64,000 nt of DNA, from NCBI GenBank assembly GCA_963838205.1, contig CAWIQF010000012.1, positions 124,001 through 188,000 of the forward strand, read 5' to 3'. Under the pieces are notes generated by a model. That model was given only the letters and a program-made list of their open reading frames with translations, searched no databases and had not been told where the DNA came from. Source of the stretch: CAIVVT01 sp963838205 (GTDB lineage: Bacteria > Acidobacteriota > Terriglobia > Bryobacterales > Bryobacteraceae). This document shows positions 37,835 through 45,850 of the stretch, in pieces. Position 1 is the stretch's first letter. The number at the start of each line of letters is the position of its first letter. Made by a program: the position numbers and the translations under genes.

Positions 37835-38032
37835 ATGGTGAAGAACCCCTTCTACGGCATTTACGGTCTGGCGATGCTGGCGCTGATGAGCATCGCGCAG
37901 TGGAGCGGCTTCTCGCTGGGGTCGCGCTCCACCTCGCCGCGGCTGATGGTGCCGCGCACGGTGCGCGAGAACCCGGGCTCGCTGCGTCCGAACTACGGCA
38001 GCGGCTCGCATTCGGGCTTCGGCGGGAAATAG
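37835..38032 (+). CDS. Small single-pass membrane peptide with Gly/Ser tail
   Basis: 65 residues: a short start, one helix (YGIYGLAMLALMSIAQWSGF) and a tail RENPGSLRPNYGSGSHSGFGGK rich in Gly, Ser and Tyr. It lies 9 bp after and 6 bp before the flanking cluster genes, all on the same strand, which supports translation. The family is not recognised. It may assist assembly of the membrane proteins around it. Confidence 0.62.
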   Translation: MVKNPFYGIYGLAMLALMSIAQWSGFSLGSRSTSPRLMVPRTVRENPGSLRPNYGSGSHSGFGGK

Positions 38033-38038
38033 CGACCC

Positions 38039-38266
38039 ATGCCGCTGGAGTTCCACATCGGCTCCCTGCTCAACGGCGTGATTTACGCCGTGCTCGGCGT
38101 GGTCGTACTGATCGTCGTGCTGACGGTGACCAACGGCGTGCTCGAAAAGCTGACGCCGTACGACCTGAAGACTGAAATCATCGACAAGCAGAATACAGCC
38201 ATCGCGGTGCTGGCGGGACTGGCGGCGCTGGGCGTGGCGATCATCATCGCCGCGGCACTACATTAG
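38039..38266 (+). CDS. DUF350-type two-helix membrane protein (YjfL-like)
   Basis: 75 residues with two TM helices (SLLNGVIYAVLGVVVLIVVLTVTNG and AVLAGLAALGVAIIIAAALH) joined by a loop, LEKLTPYDLKTEIIDKQNTAIAV. The loop motif 'l.pydl..ei...qN.A.ai..' is the DUF350/YjfL signature. The E. coli homologue is associated with a glutathionylspermidine-synthase-like protein, so a link between DUF350 and polyamines recurs. It is shorter than YjfL (about 130), with one rather than two repeats. It sits 4 bp before speE. Confidence 0.82.
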   Translation: MPLEFHIGSLLNGVIYAVLGVVVLIVVLTVTNGVLEKLTPYDLKTEIIDKQNTAIAVLAGLAALGVAIIIAAALH

Positions 38267-38270
38267 CCCC

Positions 38271-39767
38271 ATGGCGATTGCGCTGTTCATCTCCGTTTTA
38301 CTGATCGCCGCCTGCGGGCTGGTGTATGAGCTGATCGCGGGCGCGCTGGCGAGCTACCTGCTCGGCGACAGCGTCTTTCAATTCTCGACCATCATCGGCA
38401 GCTACCTGTTCGCCATGGGCATCGGGAGCTGGCTGTCGCGATTCCTCGATCGCGCGCTGGTGTCGCGCTTCATCGCCATCGAGCTGATGGTCGGCCTGGC
38501 GGGCGGCTTCTCGTCGGCAATCCTGTTTTTCGCCTTCTCCGTCGCGGGCGGCTTTCGATTCCTGCTATACGCGCTGGTGACGCTGCTGGGCGTGCTGGTG
38601 GGCCTCGAAATCCCGTTGCTGATGCGCATCCTGCGGGCGCGCTTCGAGTTCAAGGAGCTGGTGTCGAACGTGCTGACGTTCGACTATCTGGGCGCGCTGG
38701 GCGCGTCGCTGATCTTCCCGATTTTCGTGGTGCCGCGGCTGGGGCTGGTGCGGGGCGCGCTGGCGTTCGGACTGCTGAACGCCCTGGTGGCGCTGTGGAC
38801 CACGTGGCTATTCCGGGAAGAGCTCGCCCAGCGACTGGCACAGCGCCTGGCCTGTGGCGGAGCGATCGCGCTGCTGGGCCTGGGGCTGGTGTACGGCCAG
38901 AAGCTGACCGACACCCTCGATGCGTCGCTGTACGCCGACGAGGTGATTCTGGCGCGCACGACGCCGTACCAGCGGATCGTGGTGACGAAATGGAAGGACG
39001 ATTACCGGCTGCACCTGAACTCGCATCTGCAGTTCAGCTCGCGCGATGAGTATCGCTATCACGAAGCGCTGGTGCACCCGGGGCTGGCCTCGCTGGCCGG
39101 TGCGAAGCATGCGCTGGTGCTCGGCGGCGGCGATGGGCTGGCCGTCCGCGAGATGCTGAAGTATCCGTCGCTCGAGTCGATCACGCTGGTCGATCTGGAC
39201 CCCGAGATGACCACGCTGTTCCGCACGCATCCGCTGCTCACGAGGCTCAACGCGAACTCTCTGAATGCGCCGCGGGTGCACATTATCAATGCCGACGCGT
39301 TCCCGTGGCTCGAGAAAAATGACGGCATGTTCGACTTCGCGGTGGTCGATTTTCCGGACCCGAATAACTATTCGCTGGGCAAACTCTACACCACCGCGTT
39401 CTACCGGCTGCTGAAGCAGCACATCGCGGCGGGCGGGTTGATCGTGGTGCAATCCACCTCGCCGATGTTCGCGCGGCAGAGCTACTGGTGCATCGTGGAA
39501 ACGCTGAAACAAGCCGGCTGGCACACCTGGCCGTACCACGCCTACGTGCCCGCGTTCGGCGAGTGGGGCTTTGTCCTGGCGGGGCAGGAGCAGTGGCGGA
39601 TGCCGGAGCGATTGCCGGCGGGACTGCGTTATCTGGACATGAAAACGCTGCCGGCGCTATTCGACTTCGCGCCCGACATGGGGCCGGTGGCGGCGGAGCC
39701 GAATCGTTTGAACGACCAATCTCTGGTCCGGTACTACGAGCAGGAATGGCGCGCAATCGTGCATTGA
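38271..39767 (+). CDS. speE: Membrane-anchored polyamine aminopropyltransferase
   Basis: 498 residues. About six N-terminal TM helices (about 1-215; LIAACGLVYELIAGALASYLLG, GSYLFAMGIGSWLSRFL) are fused to a spermidine-synthase domain (about 225-480): RTTPYQRIVVTKW, LNSHLQFSSRDEYRYHEALVHPG, LVLGGGDGLAVREML (AdoMet site), VDLDPEM and DFPDPNNYSLGKLYTTAFY. This is the SpeE-like form with a transporter-like membrane part seen in many bacteria. It transfers an aminopropyl group from decarboxylated AdoMet, so the donor is made by SpeD just upstream. Its acceptor may be putrescine or a membrane-delivered amine. The following FAD gene starts inside its last 22 bp. Confidence 0.93.
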   Translation: MAIALFISVLLIAACGLVYELIAGALASYLLGDSVFQFSTIIGSYLFAMGIGSWLSRFLDRALVSRFIAIELMVGLAGGFSSAILFFAFSVAGGFRFLLYALVTLLGVLVGLEIPLLMRILRARFEFKELVSNVLTFDYLGALGASLIFPIFVVPRLGLVRGALAFGLLNALVALWTTWLFREELAQRLAQRLACGGAIALLGLGLVYGQKLTDTLDASLYADEVILARTTPYQRIVVTKWKDDYRLHLNSHLQFSSRDEYRYHEALVHPGLASLAGAKHALVLGGGDGLAVREMLKYPSLESITLVDLDPEMTTLFRTHPLLTRLNANSLNAPRVHIINADAFPWLEKNDGMFDFAVVDFPDPNNYSLGKLYTTAFYRLLKQHIAAGGLIVVQSTSPMFARQSYWCIVETLKQAGWHTWPYHAYVPAFGEWGFVLAGQEQWRMPERLPAGLRYLDMKTLPALFDFAPDMGPVAAEPNRLNDQSLVRYYEQEWRAIVH

Positions 39768-41287
39768 CGCGGCGCGCCTTCACGGCCGGCCTGGGCGCGC
39801 CCGCCCTCATCGGGCTGAGCTGCAAGGCGGTCCGGCGCATCGCGGGCGGATTCGTTTTCGAATCGCAGGAGCGCGGGCACAGGATTCGCGATCACGCCCG
39901 CTTCGCCGCGCCTAAACGGACGGAGCGCGTGCCGGTGGCGATCGTCGGCGGGGGCATCGGTGGGCTCTCCGCGGCATGGTGGCTCGAGAAGCGCGGCTGC
40001 CACGACTTCGTACTGCTGGAACTCGAAGACCGCGCCGGCGGCAACGCGCGCTGGGGCGAGAACGAGGTCAGCGCCTACCCCTGGGCGGCCCACTATCTGC
40101 CGGTGCCGGGCAAGCGCGAGACGCTGGCGCGGGAGCTATGCACGGAACTGGGCCTGCTCAAAGATGGCGTTTGGGACGAGCGCTGGCTGTGCCACAGCCC
40201 GCAGGAACGCCTGTTTATCAACGGCCGCTGGCAGGATGGTATCGAGCCGCAGAGCGGCCTCACGCGCGATGACGTGGAGCAGTTCCGGCGCTTCGAGGCG
40301 CGCATGGGCGAACTGCGGGCGAGCGGCGCATTTCGCATCCCCTCCGAGGATGGATACGCGCACCAGAACGCGGCGACGCGCGCGCTGGACGGCATTTCGT
40401 TCGCCGAATGGATGCGCCGCGAGGGGCTGTACTCGCCCTACCTGCGCTGGTACGCCGACTACGCCACGCGCGACGATTACGGCGCCTCGGCCAGCCGCGT
40501 CTCGGCCTGGGCCGGCGTGCATTACTTTGCCTCGCGCGAGCCCGACGACAAAGGCCCGCTGTGCTGGCCCGAAGGCAACGGCTGGATCGCGCGGCGGCTG
40601 ATCGCGCGGCTCGCGCCGCACATCCGCGGCGGTGCGATGGTCTACCACATCCGGCCCAATGGCCGGCGCTGGCAGGTATTCACCGAAGAGGTGCTCTACG
40701 ATGCCGAAGCCGTTATCTTCGCCGCGCCGATGTTCCTGGCCTCGTGGCTGATCGAACCGCAGCCGCCGGCCTGGCCGATTCCTTACGCGCCGTGGCTGGT
40801 GGCGAACCTGACGCTCGACCATTGGCCCGCGGAGGACGACTCCGAGCCCGCCTGGGACAACGTGGTTTACGGGTCGCCGACGCTGGGCTACGTGGTGGCC
40901 ACGCATCAGAACCTGGGGCGGCGGCCGGAGCGCACCGTGTGGACATTCTACTGGGCGCTGGCCGAGGGCGCGCCGGCCGCGATGCGCAGCGTGCTGCTGG
41001 GCGGCGACTGGGCGTGGTGGAGCGAGCGCATTCTGAACGATCTGGAGCGCGTCCACCCCGACATCCGCGCCTGCGTGCGGCGCATCGACATCCACCGCCT
41101 GGGCCACGCCATGCCCAGCCCGGCGCCGGGATCGATGTTCCATCCCGAGCGGGTGCGGCGCGCACGCCCGGAAGGCACGCTGGTGTATGCGCACTCGGAT
41201 TTGAGCGCGCTGCCGCTGTTCGAGGAGGCGCAGTATCGCGGCGTCGCCGCCGCACAACACGTGCTGCGCCTGCTGGGACGCGGGTAG
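39746..41287 (+). CDS. FAD-dependent amine-oxidase-like protein, Tat-like N-terminus
   Basis: About 513 residues from ATG 39746. The N-terminus ALTRRAFTAGLGAPALIG contains a twin-arginine-like RRxF motif and hydrophobic run, so export folded with FAD is plausible. The dinucleotide site is VPVAIVGGGIGGLSAAWWLEKRG, and GGNARWGENEVSAYPWAAHYLP resembles flavin amine oxidases. Later HRLGHAMPSPAPGS and LVYAHSDLSALPLFEEAQYRG close the FAD fold. The family oxidises amines to aldehydes; a polyamine substrate is suggested by speD/speE. Start overlaps speE by 22 bp. The ribosome site AGGA directly abuts the ATG, so a TTG 18 bp downstream (just before TRRAF) is another possible start. Confidence 0.8.
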   Translation: MARNRALTRRAFTAGLGAPALIGLSCKAVRRIAGGFVFESQERGHRIRDHARFAAPKRTERVPVAIVGGGIGGLSAAWWLEKRGCHDFVLLELEDRAGGNARWGENEVSAYPWAAHYLPVPGKRETLARELCTELGLLKDGVWDERWLCHSPQERLFINGRWQDGIEPQSGLTRDDVEQFRRFEARMGELRASGAFRIPSEDGYAHQNAATRALDGISFAEWMRREGLYSPYLRWYADYATRDDYGASASRVSAWAGVHYFASREPDDKGPLCWPEGNGWIARRLIARLAPHIRGGAMVYHIRPNGRRWQVFTEEVLYDAEAVIFAAPMFLASWLIEPQPPAWPIPYAPWLVANLTLDHWPAEDDSEPAWDNVVYGSPTLGYVVATHQNLGRRPERTVWTFYWALAEGAPAAMRSVLLGGDWAWWSERILNDLERVHPDIRACVRRIDIHRLGHAMPSPAPGSMFHPERVRRARPEGTLVYAHSDLSALPLFEEAQYRGVAAAQHVLRLLGRG

Positions 41288-41317
41288 CGGCCGGCCGGCC
41301 GTGAATACGTTGTGTGA

Positions 41318-41400
41318 AGAACCGCTCCTTGCAGTCGCGGCTCCGTAACAGCCACGGCTCAGTCACAGGCACGGCTCGTGACAATTACGGCTCGTAACGA
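41318..41400 (-). repeat. Intergenic repeat array R5 (GAGCCGCGAC family, inverted)
   Basis: Begins AGAACCGCTCCTTGCAGTCG, then CGGCTCCGTAACAGCCACGG, and further CGGCTC-ending units. Orientation matches R4: in the plus direction of the flanking genes it reads ACCGCTCC...CGGCTC. It shares a nearly exact 30-bp unit with 34006-34035. It lies between the FAD gene and the zinc-ribbon membrane protein. Confidence 0.8.
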
Positions 41401-41477
41401 TTGCCCGGCGCGGCTGCTTTCAGCCCTATGGAACAAACACAAGCCCTTTTCTCGTAGTAGACTACGGGGAAAGTCCA

Positions 41478-42059
41478 ATGGCCTTCTGCACACAATGCGG
41501 CACGCAGGTCGGCGACACGGACGTGTTCTGCGCCCAGTGCGGCGCTCCGCAGCGCGGCGCCCGGGGCGCTCCGGCCGGCGCTCAAGCCGCGCCTCCATTC
41601 CCTCCTCCGCCCGGCGCGGCCGGGTTCGCGCCTCCGCCGTTCGGAGCGCCCGGCGCGGCCGGGTTCGCGCCTCCGCCTTACTCCGCGCGGCCCCGACGCC
41701 CCCACAAGGAGTTTCTGGCCGACACGACCGACGACCACGTCGCTGGCCTGTGCTACATCCCGGTTGTCGGCTGGATTTTCTCCATGATCGTGCTCGCCGG
41801 CCAGCGCTTCCGCGGCAACCGCGACGTGCGATTCCACGCCTTCCAGGGGTTGTACCTGTTCGTGGTGGTGCTGGTCATCGACTGGGTCTTCAAGCCGATG
41901 GCTTCACACAGCCACGTGACATCCGGACTCAGCGACCTGGTCCAGTTGGGGTTGATCCTGCTCGGCGTCTTCATGCTCGTCAGGACGCGCCACGGCGAGA
42001 TGATCCGGCTGCCCATCCTAGGCGAACTGGCCGAAAAGTCAGTGGCCGAGCAAAAATAG
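41478..42059 (+). CDS. Zinc-ribbon, DUF4870-like membrane protein
   Basis: 193 residues. An N-terminal zinc ribbon (FCTQCGTQVGDTDVFCAQCG) is followed by a Pro/Gly/Ala/Phe-rich linker with a repeated GAAGFAPPP motif. The membrane domain (about 85-180; AGLCYIPVVGWIFSMIVLAG, DVRFHAFQGLYLFVVVLVID, LGLILLGVFMLV) recalls DUF4870/TM2-like proteins in which 'y.ipf.g......' and 'vrfHA.Qal.l' are conserved. It is separated from the FAD gene only by array R5 and shares the zinc-ribbon start with the cluster's SPFH and DUF4178 proteins, so it may be the last member of the polyamine cluster. Function unknown. Confidence 0.76.
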   Translation: MAFCTQCGTQVGDTDVFCAQCGAPQRGARGAPAGAQAAPPFPPPPGAAGFAPPPFGAPGAAGFAPPPYSARPRRPHKEFLADTTDDHVAGLCYIPVVGWIFSMIVLAGQRFRGNRDVRFHAFQGLYLFVVVLVIDWVFKPMASHSHVTSGLSDLVQLGLILLGVFMLVRTRHGEMIRLPILGELAEKSVAEQK

Positions 42060-42105
42060 GGCCGGCCGCGAAAAACGCTGCGCGCCGGGCGGCGAAATGG
42101 TATAT

Positions 42106-42125
42106 TTATTCATAAGACTGAATAA
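42106..42125. promoter_or_regulatory. Palindrome before argC, candidate ArgR-type operator
   Basis: TTATTCA (42106-42112) and TGAATAA (42119-42125), 6 bp apart, in an AT-rich island within GC-rich DNA, directly upstream of argC. TGAAT is the core half-site of ArgR/AhrC boxes, but here the halves face outward (ATTCA n6 TGAAT) rather than the standard TGAAT n4 ATTCA. It could therefore be two outward half-sites or a different regulator's site. No argR gene is in the window. Confidence 0.45.
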
Positions 42126-42143
42126 TTAACCGTCAGCGGAGGA

Positions 42144-43223
42144 ATGCCCGTCGCCATGCCCATGCCGTCCCAACCAGGAAATACGGCCCCTTTGAAGAGT
42201 CAAACGAGCCGCACCAAGTCGGTGCGCGTGGGCGTGGTCGGATTTCGCGGATACAGCGGGCTCGAACTGCAGCGGATTCTCGCCGCGCACGCCCGCGTGG
42301 AGCCGTGGCTGCTGGAGCATCGCCAGGACGCCGCACCCGAGTTGCGCCCGCTGGGCCGCGCCAGTGCGCCGCGCATTCCAGCGACGGCCGAGGCCGCCGG
42401 AGAGGCCGGGCTGGCGCTGGTTTTCCTGGCCACGCCGGCCGACGTTTCGATGGAACTGGCGCCCGCGCTGCTGGGGCGCGGCATCCGCGTGGTGGACCTG
42501 AGCGGGGCCTTCCGTTTGCGCACGGCGGAGAATTATCAGCTCTGGTATAAGGAGCAGCACACGCAGCCGGCGCTGCTGGCCGAGGCGGTGTACGGGCTGC
42601 CCGAGTTCTACCGCGAGCGCATAGCGGGCGCGCGGCTGCTCTCGAACCCGGGCTGCTATCCCACCGCGGCCAACCTGGCGCTGCGCCCGCTGCTCGTGGC
42701 GGGCGTGATCGACCGCGCCTGCGGAATCGTGTGCGACGCCAAATCGGGCGTCAGCGGCGCGGGCCGCAAGGCGGCGCTCAAGACCAGCTTCTGCGAGGTC
42801 GCCGGGAACCTCTCGGCGTACTCGATTTTCAACCACCGCCACGTGCCCGAAGTGCTGCTGAATACGGGCCTGGACGAGGCCGAATTCAGCTTCACCGCGC
42901 AACTTGTGCCGATTGAGCGCGGGATTCTCGAAACGATCTACTTCCGCGCCCGCGCCGGCGTTGCGGCCGAGGAGCTGCTGGGCGTCTATCAGAAGGCTTA
43001 CGCGGGCGAACCGTTCGTGCGGCTCTACGCCCCGGGCACTGTGCCCGACCTGCACGGCGTCGGCTACACCAATTTCTGCGACATCGGCTTCTCGCTGGAT
43101 GCGCGCTCGCGGCGCGTGGTGGTCGTGGCCGCCATCGACAACCTGGGCAAGGGCGCGGCCGGCCAGGCAGTGCAGAACATGAACCTGATGCTCGGCTTCC
43201 CCGAGACGGAAGGGCTGGCGTGA
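42144..43223 (+). CDS. argC: N-acetyl-gamma-glutamyl-phosphate reductase
   Basis: Third step of arginine biosynthesis; reduces N-acetylglutamyl phosphate with NADPH. 359 residues from ATG 42144. NADP site VRVGVVGFRGYSGLEL, catalytic Cys in LLSNPGCYPTAANLAL, SGVSGAGRKA, HRHVPE and the C-terminal DNLGKGAAGQAVQNMNLMLG. The first 25 residues (MPMPSQPGNTAPLKSQTS) are an extension not needed by the enzyme; GGAGG (42138-42142) is almost adjacent to this ATG, and ATG 42156 or 42162 would leave more usual spacing. The stop overlaps argB by 4 bp. Confidence 0.95.
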   Translation: MPVAMPMPSQPGNTAPLKSQTSRTKSVRVGVVGFRGYSGLELQRILAAHARVEPWLLEHRQDAAPELRPLGRASAPRIPATAEAAGEAGLALVFLATPADVSMELAPALLGRGIRVVDLSGAFRLRTAENYQLWYKEQHTQPALLAEAVYGLPEFYRERIAGARLLSNPGCYPTAANLALRPLLVAGVIDRACGIVCDAKSGVSGAGRKAALKTSFCEVAGNLSAYSIFNHRHVPEVLLNTGLDEAEFSFTAQLVPIERGILETIYFRARAGVAAEELLGVYQKAYAGEPFVRLYAPGTVPDLHGVGYTNFCDIGFSLDARSRRVVVVAAIDNLGKGAAGQAVQNMNLMLGFPETEGLA

Positions 43224-44008
43224 AGGTCCTGATCAAGCTCGGTGGCAGCCTGCTGGACGACCCGGCCCTGTGCGCGTCCATCGCCGCGCAGATCTCCGCC
43301 TTTCCGGTGGGAGTGCAGGCTGTGGTGGTGCACGGCGGCGGCAAGCAGATGACCCGTTTTCTGACCGAGCGCGGCGTCGAGAGCCGGTTCGTCGATGGCC
43401 TGCGAGTCACCACGCCCGAGGTCGCCGATGCGGTGTTGAAGGTGTTTGCGGGCAGCGTGAACAAGCACCTCGCCGGCGCATTGCTGGCCGCCGGCGCACC
43501 CGCCGTGGGCCTCAGCGGCATCGACGGCGGGCTGGCCGTCGCGCGGCAGTTGAACCCGGCTCTGGGTGCGGTCGGACGCGTCGAGCGCGTCGATAGCCGG
43601 CTGCTCGACGTGCTGATCGAGGGCGGTTATCTGCCCGTGGTGGCATGCGTCGCGGGCGGCGAGCGCGGCGAGGTTTTCAACGTCAACGCCGACCAGATGG
43701 CGGTCGCCTGCGCATGCGCCTGGAAAGCGGAGAAGCTGTGGTTCCTCACCGATATTGCCGGCGTGAAGGACGCCGATGGAACCCTCATCGGCCGGCTCAC
43801 GCCATCGCAGGCACGCCATTTGATCGAGACCGGCGTGGCCACGCTCGGCATGCAGGCCAAGCTGGAGTCGGCGTGCGAAGCCCTGGTGCACGGCATCGGC
43901 GAAGTGCGGATCGCGCCCGGCGCGGAACCGGATATCCTGGCTAAGCTCGTTTCCGCGCAAACCGGTGCGGCGCCCGGCACGGCACTGGTCCCGGAGCAGG
44001 CCGCATGA
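43220..44008 (+). CDS. argB: Acetylglutamate kinase
   Basis: Second step of arginine biosynthesis; phosphorylates N-acetylglutamate. 262 residues in the amino-acid-kinase fold: VLIKLGGSLLDD, VVVHGGGKQMTRFL, FVDGLRVTTPEV, VFNVNADQMAVACA and LWFLTDIAGVKD. Length matches the short, non-allosteric type; no N-terminal arginine-sensing helix is present, so feedback inhibition may act elsewhere. The GTG start at 43220 overlaps argC's TGA. The stop overlaps the NAGS gene by 4 bp, so three arginine genes form one coupled unit. Confidence 0.96.
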   Translation: MKVLIKLGGSLLDDPALCASIAAQISAFPVGVQAVVVHGGGKQMTRFLTERGVESRFVDGLRVTTPEVADAVLKVFAGSVNKHLAGALLAAGAPAVGLSGIDGGLAVARQLNPALGAVGRVERVDSRLLDVLIEGGYLPVVACVAGGERGEVFNVNADQMAVACACAWKAEKLWFLTDIAGVKDADGTLIGRLTPSQARHLIETGVATLGMQAKLESACEALVHGIGEVRIAPGAEPDILAKLVSAQTGAAPGTALVPEQAA

Positions 44009-44550
44009 AGCCCGCGAACGGCCGCATCCTGCGCAAAGCGAAAATGAGCGACATCCCGCGCCTGATCGAGCTCATCAACGGCTTCGCCCGCGACGGCACG
44101 ATGCTGCCGCGCACCGAATTCGAGCTCTCCGAAGGCATCCGCGACTTCACGATTCTGCTCGCCGACGGCGTCATCCTGGGCTGCGCGGGTCTGCATTTCT
44201 ACGGCCCCACGATCGCCGAAGTGCGCTCGCTGGCGGTCGATCCCGCCTGTCAGGGCAGTGGCGCCGGCCAGGCGCTGATGGACGCACTGGAACGCGAAGC
44301 GCGGGAATACGAACTGGATATTGTCTTCGCATTCACGTATGTGCCCGGCTTTTTCGCGAAAATGGGCTATCACGAAGTGGAACGCGGCGAATTACCGTTA
44401 AAAGCCTGGAAAGACTGCCTGCGCTGTCCGAAATTCCAGGCGTGCGACGAAATTGCCGTCGTCAAGTTGCTGAAGCCAGACGCTTCCCTGCAGCACGCCG
44501 CGCCTCTCGAAACCGGCCTGGTTCAACTCGCCGCCGCGCGCCAGAACTGA
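44005..44550 (+). CDS. argA: N-acetylglutamate synthase, short GNAT form
   Basis: 181 residues in the GNAT fold: IRDFTILLADGVILGCAGLHFYGPTIAEVRSLAVDP, QGSGAGQALMDALEREA as the acetyl-CoA loop, then FFAKMGYHEVER. Short GNAT-type synthases acetylate glutamate from acetyl-CoA and replace the long ArgA; the local order argC-argB-NAGS supports this role. An extra tail with KDCLRCPKFQACDEIAVVK is typical of this subgroup. It starts by ATGA overlap with argB. No amino-acid-kinase domain is fused. The downstream 173-bp gap is AT-rich and has no gene I can support. Confidence 0.87.
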   Translation: MKPANGRILRKAKMSDIPRLIELINGFARDGTMLPRTEFELSEGIRDFTILLADGVILGCAGLHFYGPTIAEVRSLAVDPACQGSGAGQALMDALEREAREYELDIVFAFTYVPGFFAKMGYHEVERGELPLKAWKDCLRCPKFQACDEIAVVKLLKPDASLQHAAPLETGLVQLAAARQN

Positions 44551-44723
44551 CTGCCGGGCCCGGATTAAACAGCCCCTCCGGCGAATGACGCGCGAATTAC
44601 GCCGTCATTTCCTCCTAATAGAAAATAATTATCGATCCTTCATGCGAATTCCGTCTTTCCAAGATAAGGTGAGAATTTTCGCGTTATGTTCCACTCATTC
44701 GCAAGGAGGGCAAGATCGCCGCT

Positions 44724-45695
44724 ATGCGAGCCCTGACAGTCGATATCCAGCAAGCGCAAGGGCGCTTCCTGTGCAGTACCATTTTCCGCCCCAGCGGGAA
44801 GAAGTTGATGGCCAAGGGTCACCAGTTGACCGACGAAGACGTGCGATTGCTCGTCACCGAGGGGATGAACGAAGTCTGGGTGACCGAGCTGGAGGATGGC
44901 GAAGTTTCGGAGGATGAAGCCGTACTCCAGATGTCGGCCGTCATCGGCTGCGGCTCACTCGAGGTTCGGCCCGCTCCCGGCGGGCGGGCCAATCTCCTCG
45001 CGACCGAGCCGGCCTGCGTGCTGGTGGACGACGAGTTGCTGCGGCAGTTGAACTGCACCTCCAGCGTGGCCATCGCTACGCTGCCCAACTACTGTTATGT
45101 CACGACCGGCGTGCGCGTCGCCACCGTGAAGAGCGCGCCCTTCGCCGTGCCGGGGCAACAACTGGAAGCCATGTTGTCGATGCTCAAGGAACGCGGCCCG
45201 CTGCTGCAGGCCCGCCCCGTGCGATCGCCTTCTCTGGGGCTGCTGTATTGCGACCCCACCAGCGGAGAAAAGGCGCGCCAGCAGCTCGAGCCGGTGGTGC
45301 GGCAGAAGACCGACGGCTACGCCGGCCTGCGCCGCTTCGCCTTGCATTGCATCGAGGATGAGGTGCACACCGCCCAGGCGCTGCAGCGCATGCTGGGCTA
45401 CAAGCCCACGGCGATTATCGTGGCCTCGACCACGGCGCCGGCCGGCCCGGAGGACGCCGTTGGCCGCGCCATGGTGCGCATCGGCTGCCACATTGAGCGC
45501 TTCATGGCTCCGGTCGAGCCCGGCAACCTGCTCCTGCTGGGGTATAAGGACGACGTCCCTATCATTTCCGCTCCGGCCTGCTTCCGTTCGCCCCGGCTGA
45601 ACATCGTGGACCTGGTGCTGCCGCCTATGCTTTCGAGATACCGGGTCTCCGGATGGGAGATCTCGGGTCTCGGTCTGGGAGGCCTGCTGGCATAG
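44724..45695 (+). CDS. Molybdopterin-binding-domain protein (MoeA/MogA-like)
   Basis: 323 residues. The N-terminus (LCSTIFRPSGKKLMAKGHQLTDEDVRLLVTEGMNEVWV) and the middle (ATGVRVATVKSAPFAVPG-type, here TGVRVATVKSAPFAVPGQQLE) resemble MoeA-related proteins. The C-terminal half has IVASTTAPAGPEDAVGRAM and a MoCF-like glycine-rich stretch, ISGLGLGGLL. The relatives bind molybdopterin for cofactor insertion or transfer; key acidic residues are not easily placed, so activity is uncertain. The ATG at 44724 follows an AAGGAGGGC ribosome site. It ends before a strong terminator and is likely monocistronic. Confidence 0.6.
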   Translation: MRALTVDIQQAQGRFLCSTIFRPSGKKLMAKGHQLTDEDVRLLVTEGMNEVWVTELEDGEVSEDEAVLQMSAVIGCGSLEVRPAPGGRANLLATEPACVLVDDELLRQLNCTSSVAIATLPNYCYVTTGVRVATVKSAPFAVPGQQLEAMLSMLKERGPLLQARPVRSPSLGLLYCDPTSGEKARQQLEPVVRQKTDGYAGLRRFALHCIEDEVHTAQALQRMLGYKPTAIIVASTTAPAGPEDAVGRAMVRIGCHIERFMAPVEPGNLLLLGYKDDVPIISAPACFRSPRLNIVDLVLPPMLSRYRVSGWEISGLGLGGLLA

Positions 45696-45755
45696 CGTTC
45701 TCCGTTCCGCCGCCCTTTTAGTTGTTTCTCCTCCTCGGGCGGCGGGATGTGCAAA

Positions 45756-45793
45756 AGGCCGGGCGTTGTCGCAGCTCGCCCGGCCTATTTTTT
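45756..45793 (+). terminator. Rho-independent terminator
   Basis: AGGCCGGGCG (45756-45765) pairs with CGCCCGGCCT (45777-45786), a perfect 10-bp stem with an 11-nt loop, followed by A then six Ts. It ends the plus-strand molybdopterin-type gene. The minus strand shows TTTTGC after the stem, so it may also terminate the convergent histidine-kinase transcript. Confidence 0.92.
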
Positions 45794-45850
45794 GCGCCCC
45801 GCCGGGCCCCGGCCCGGGCGGCGCGCGACTGCATCGTTCGCCGGATGTGT

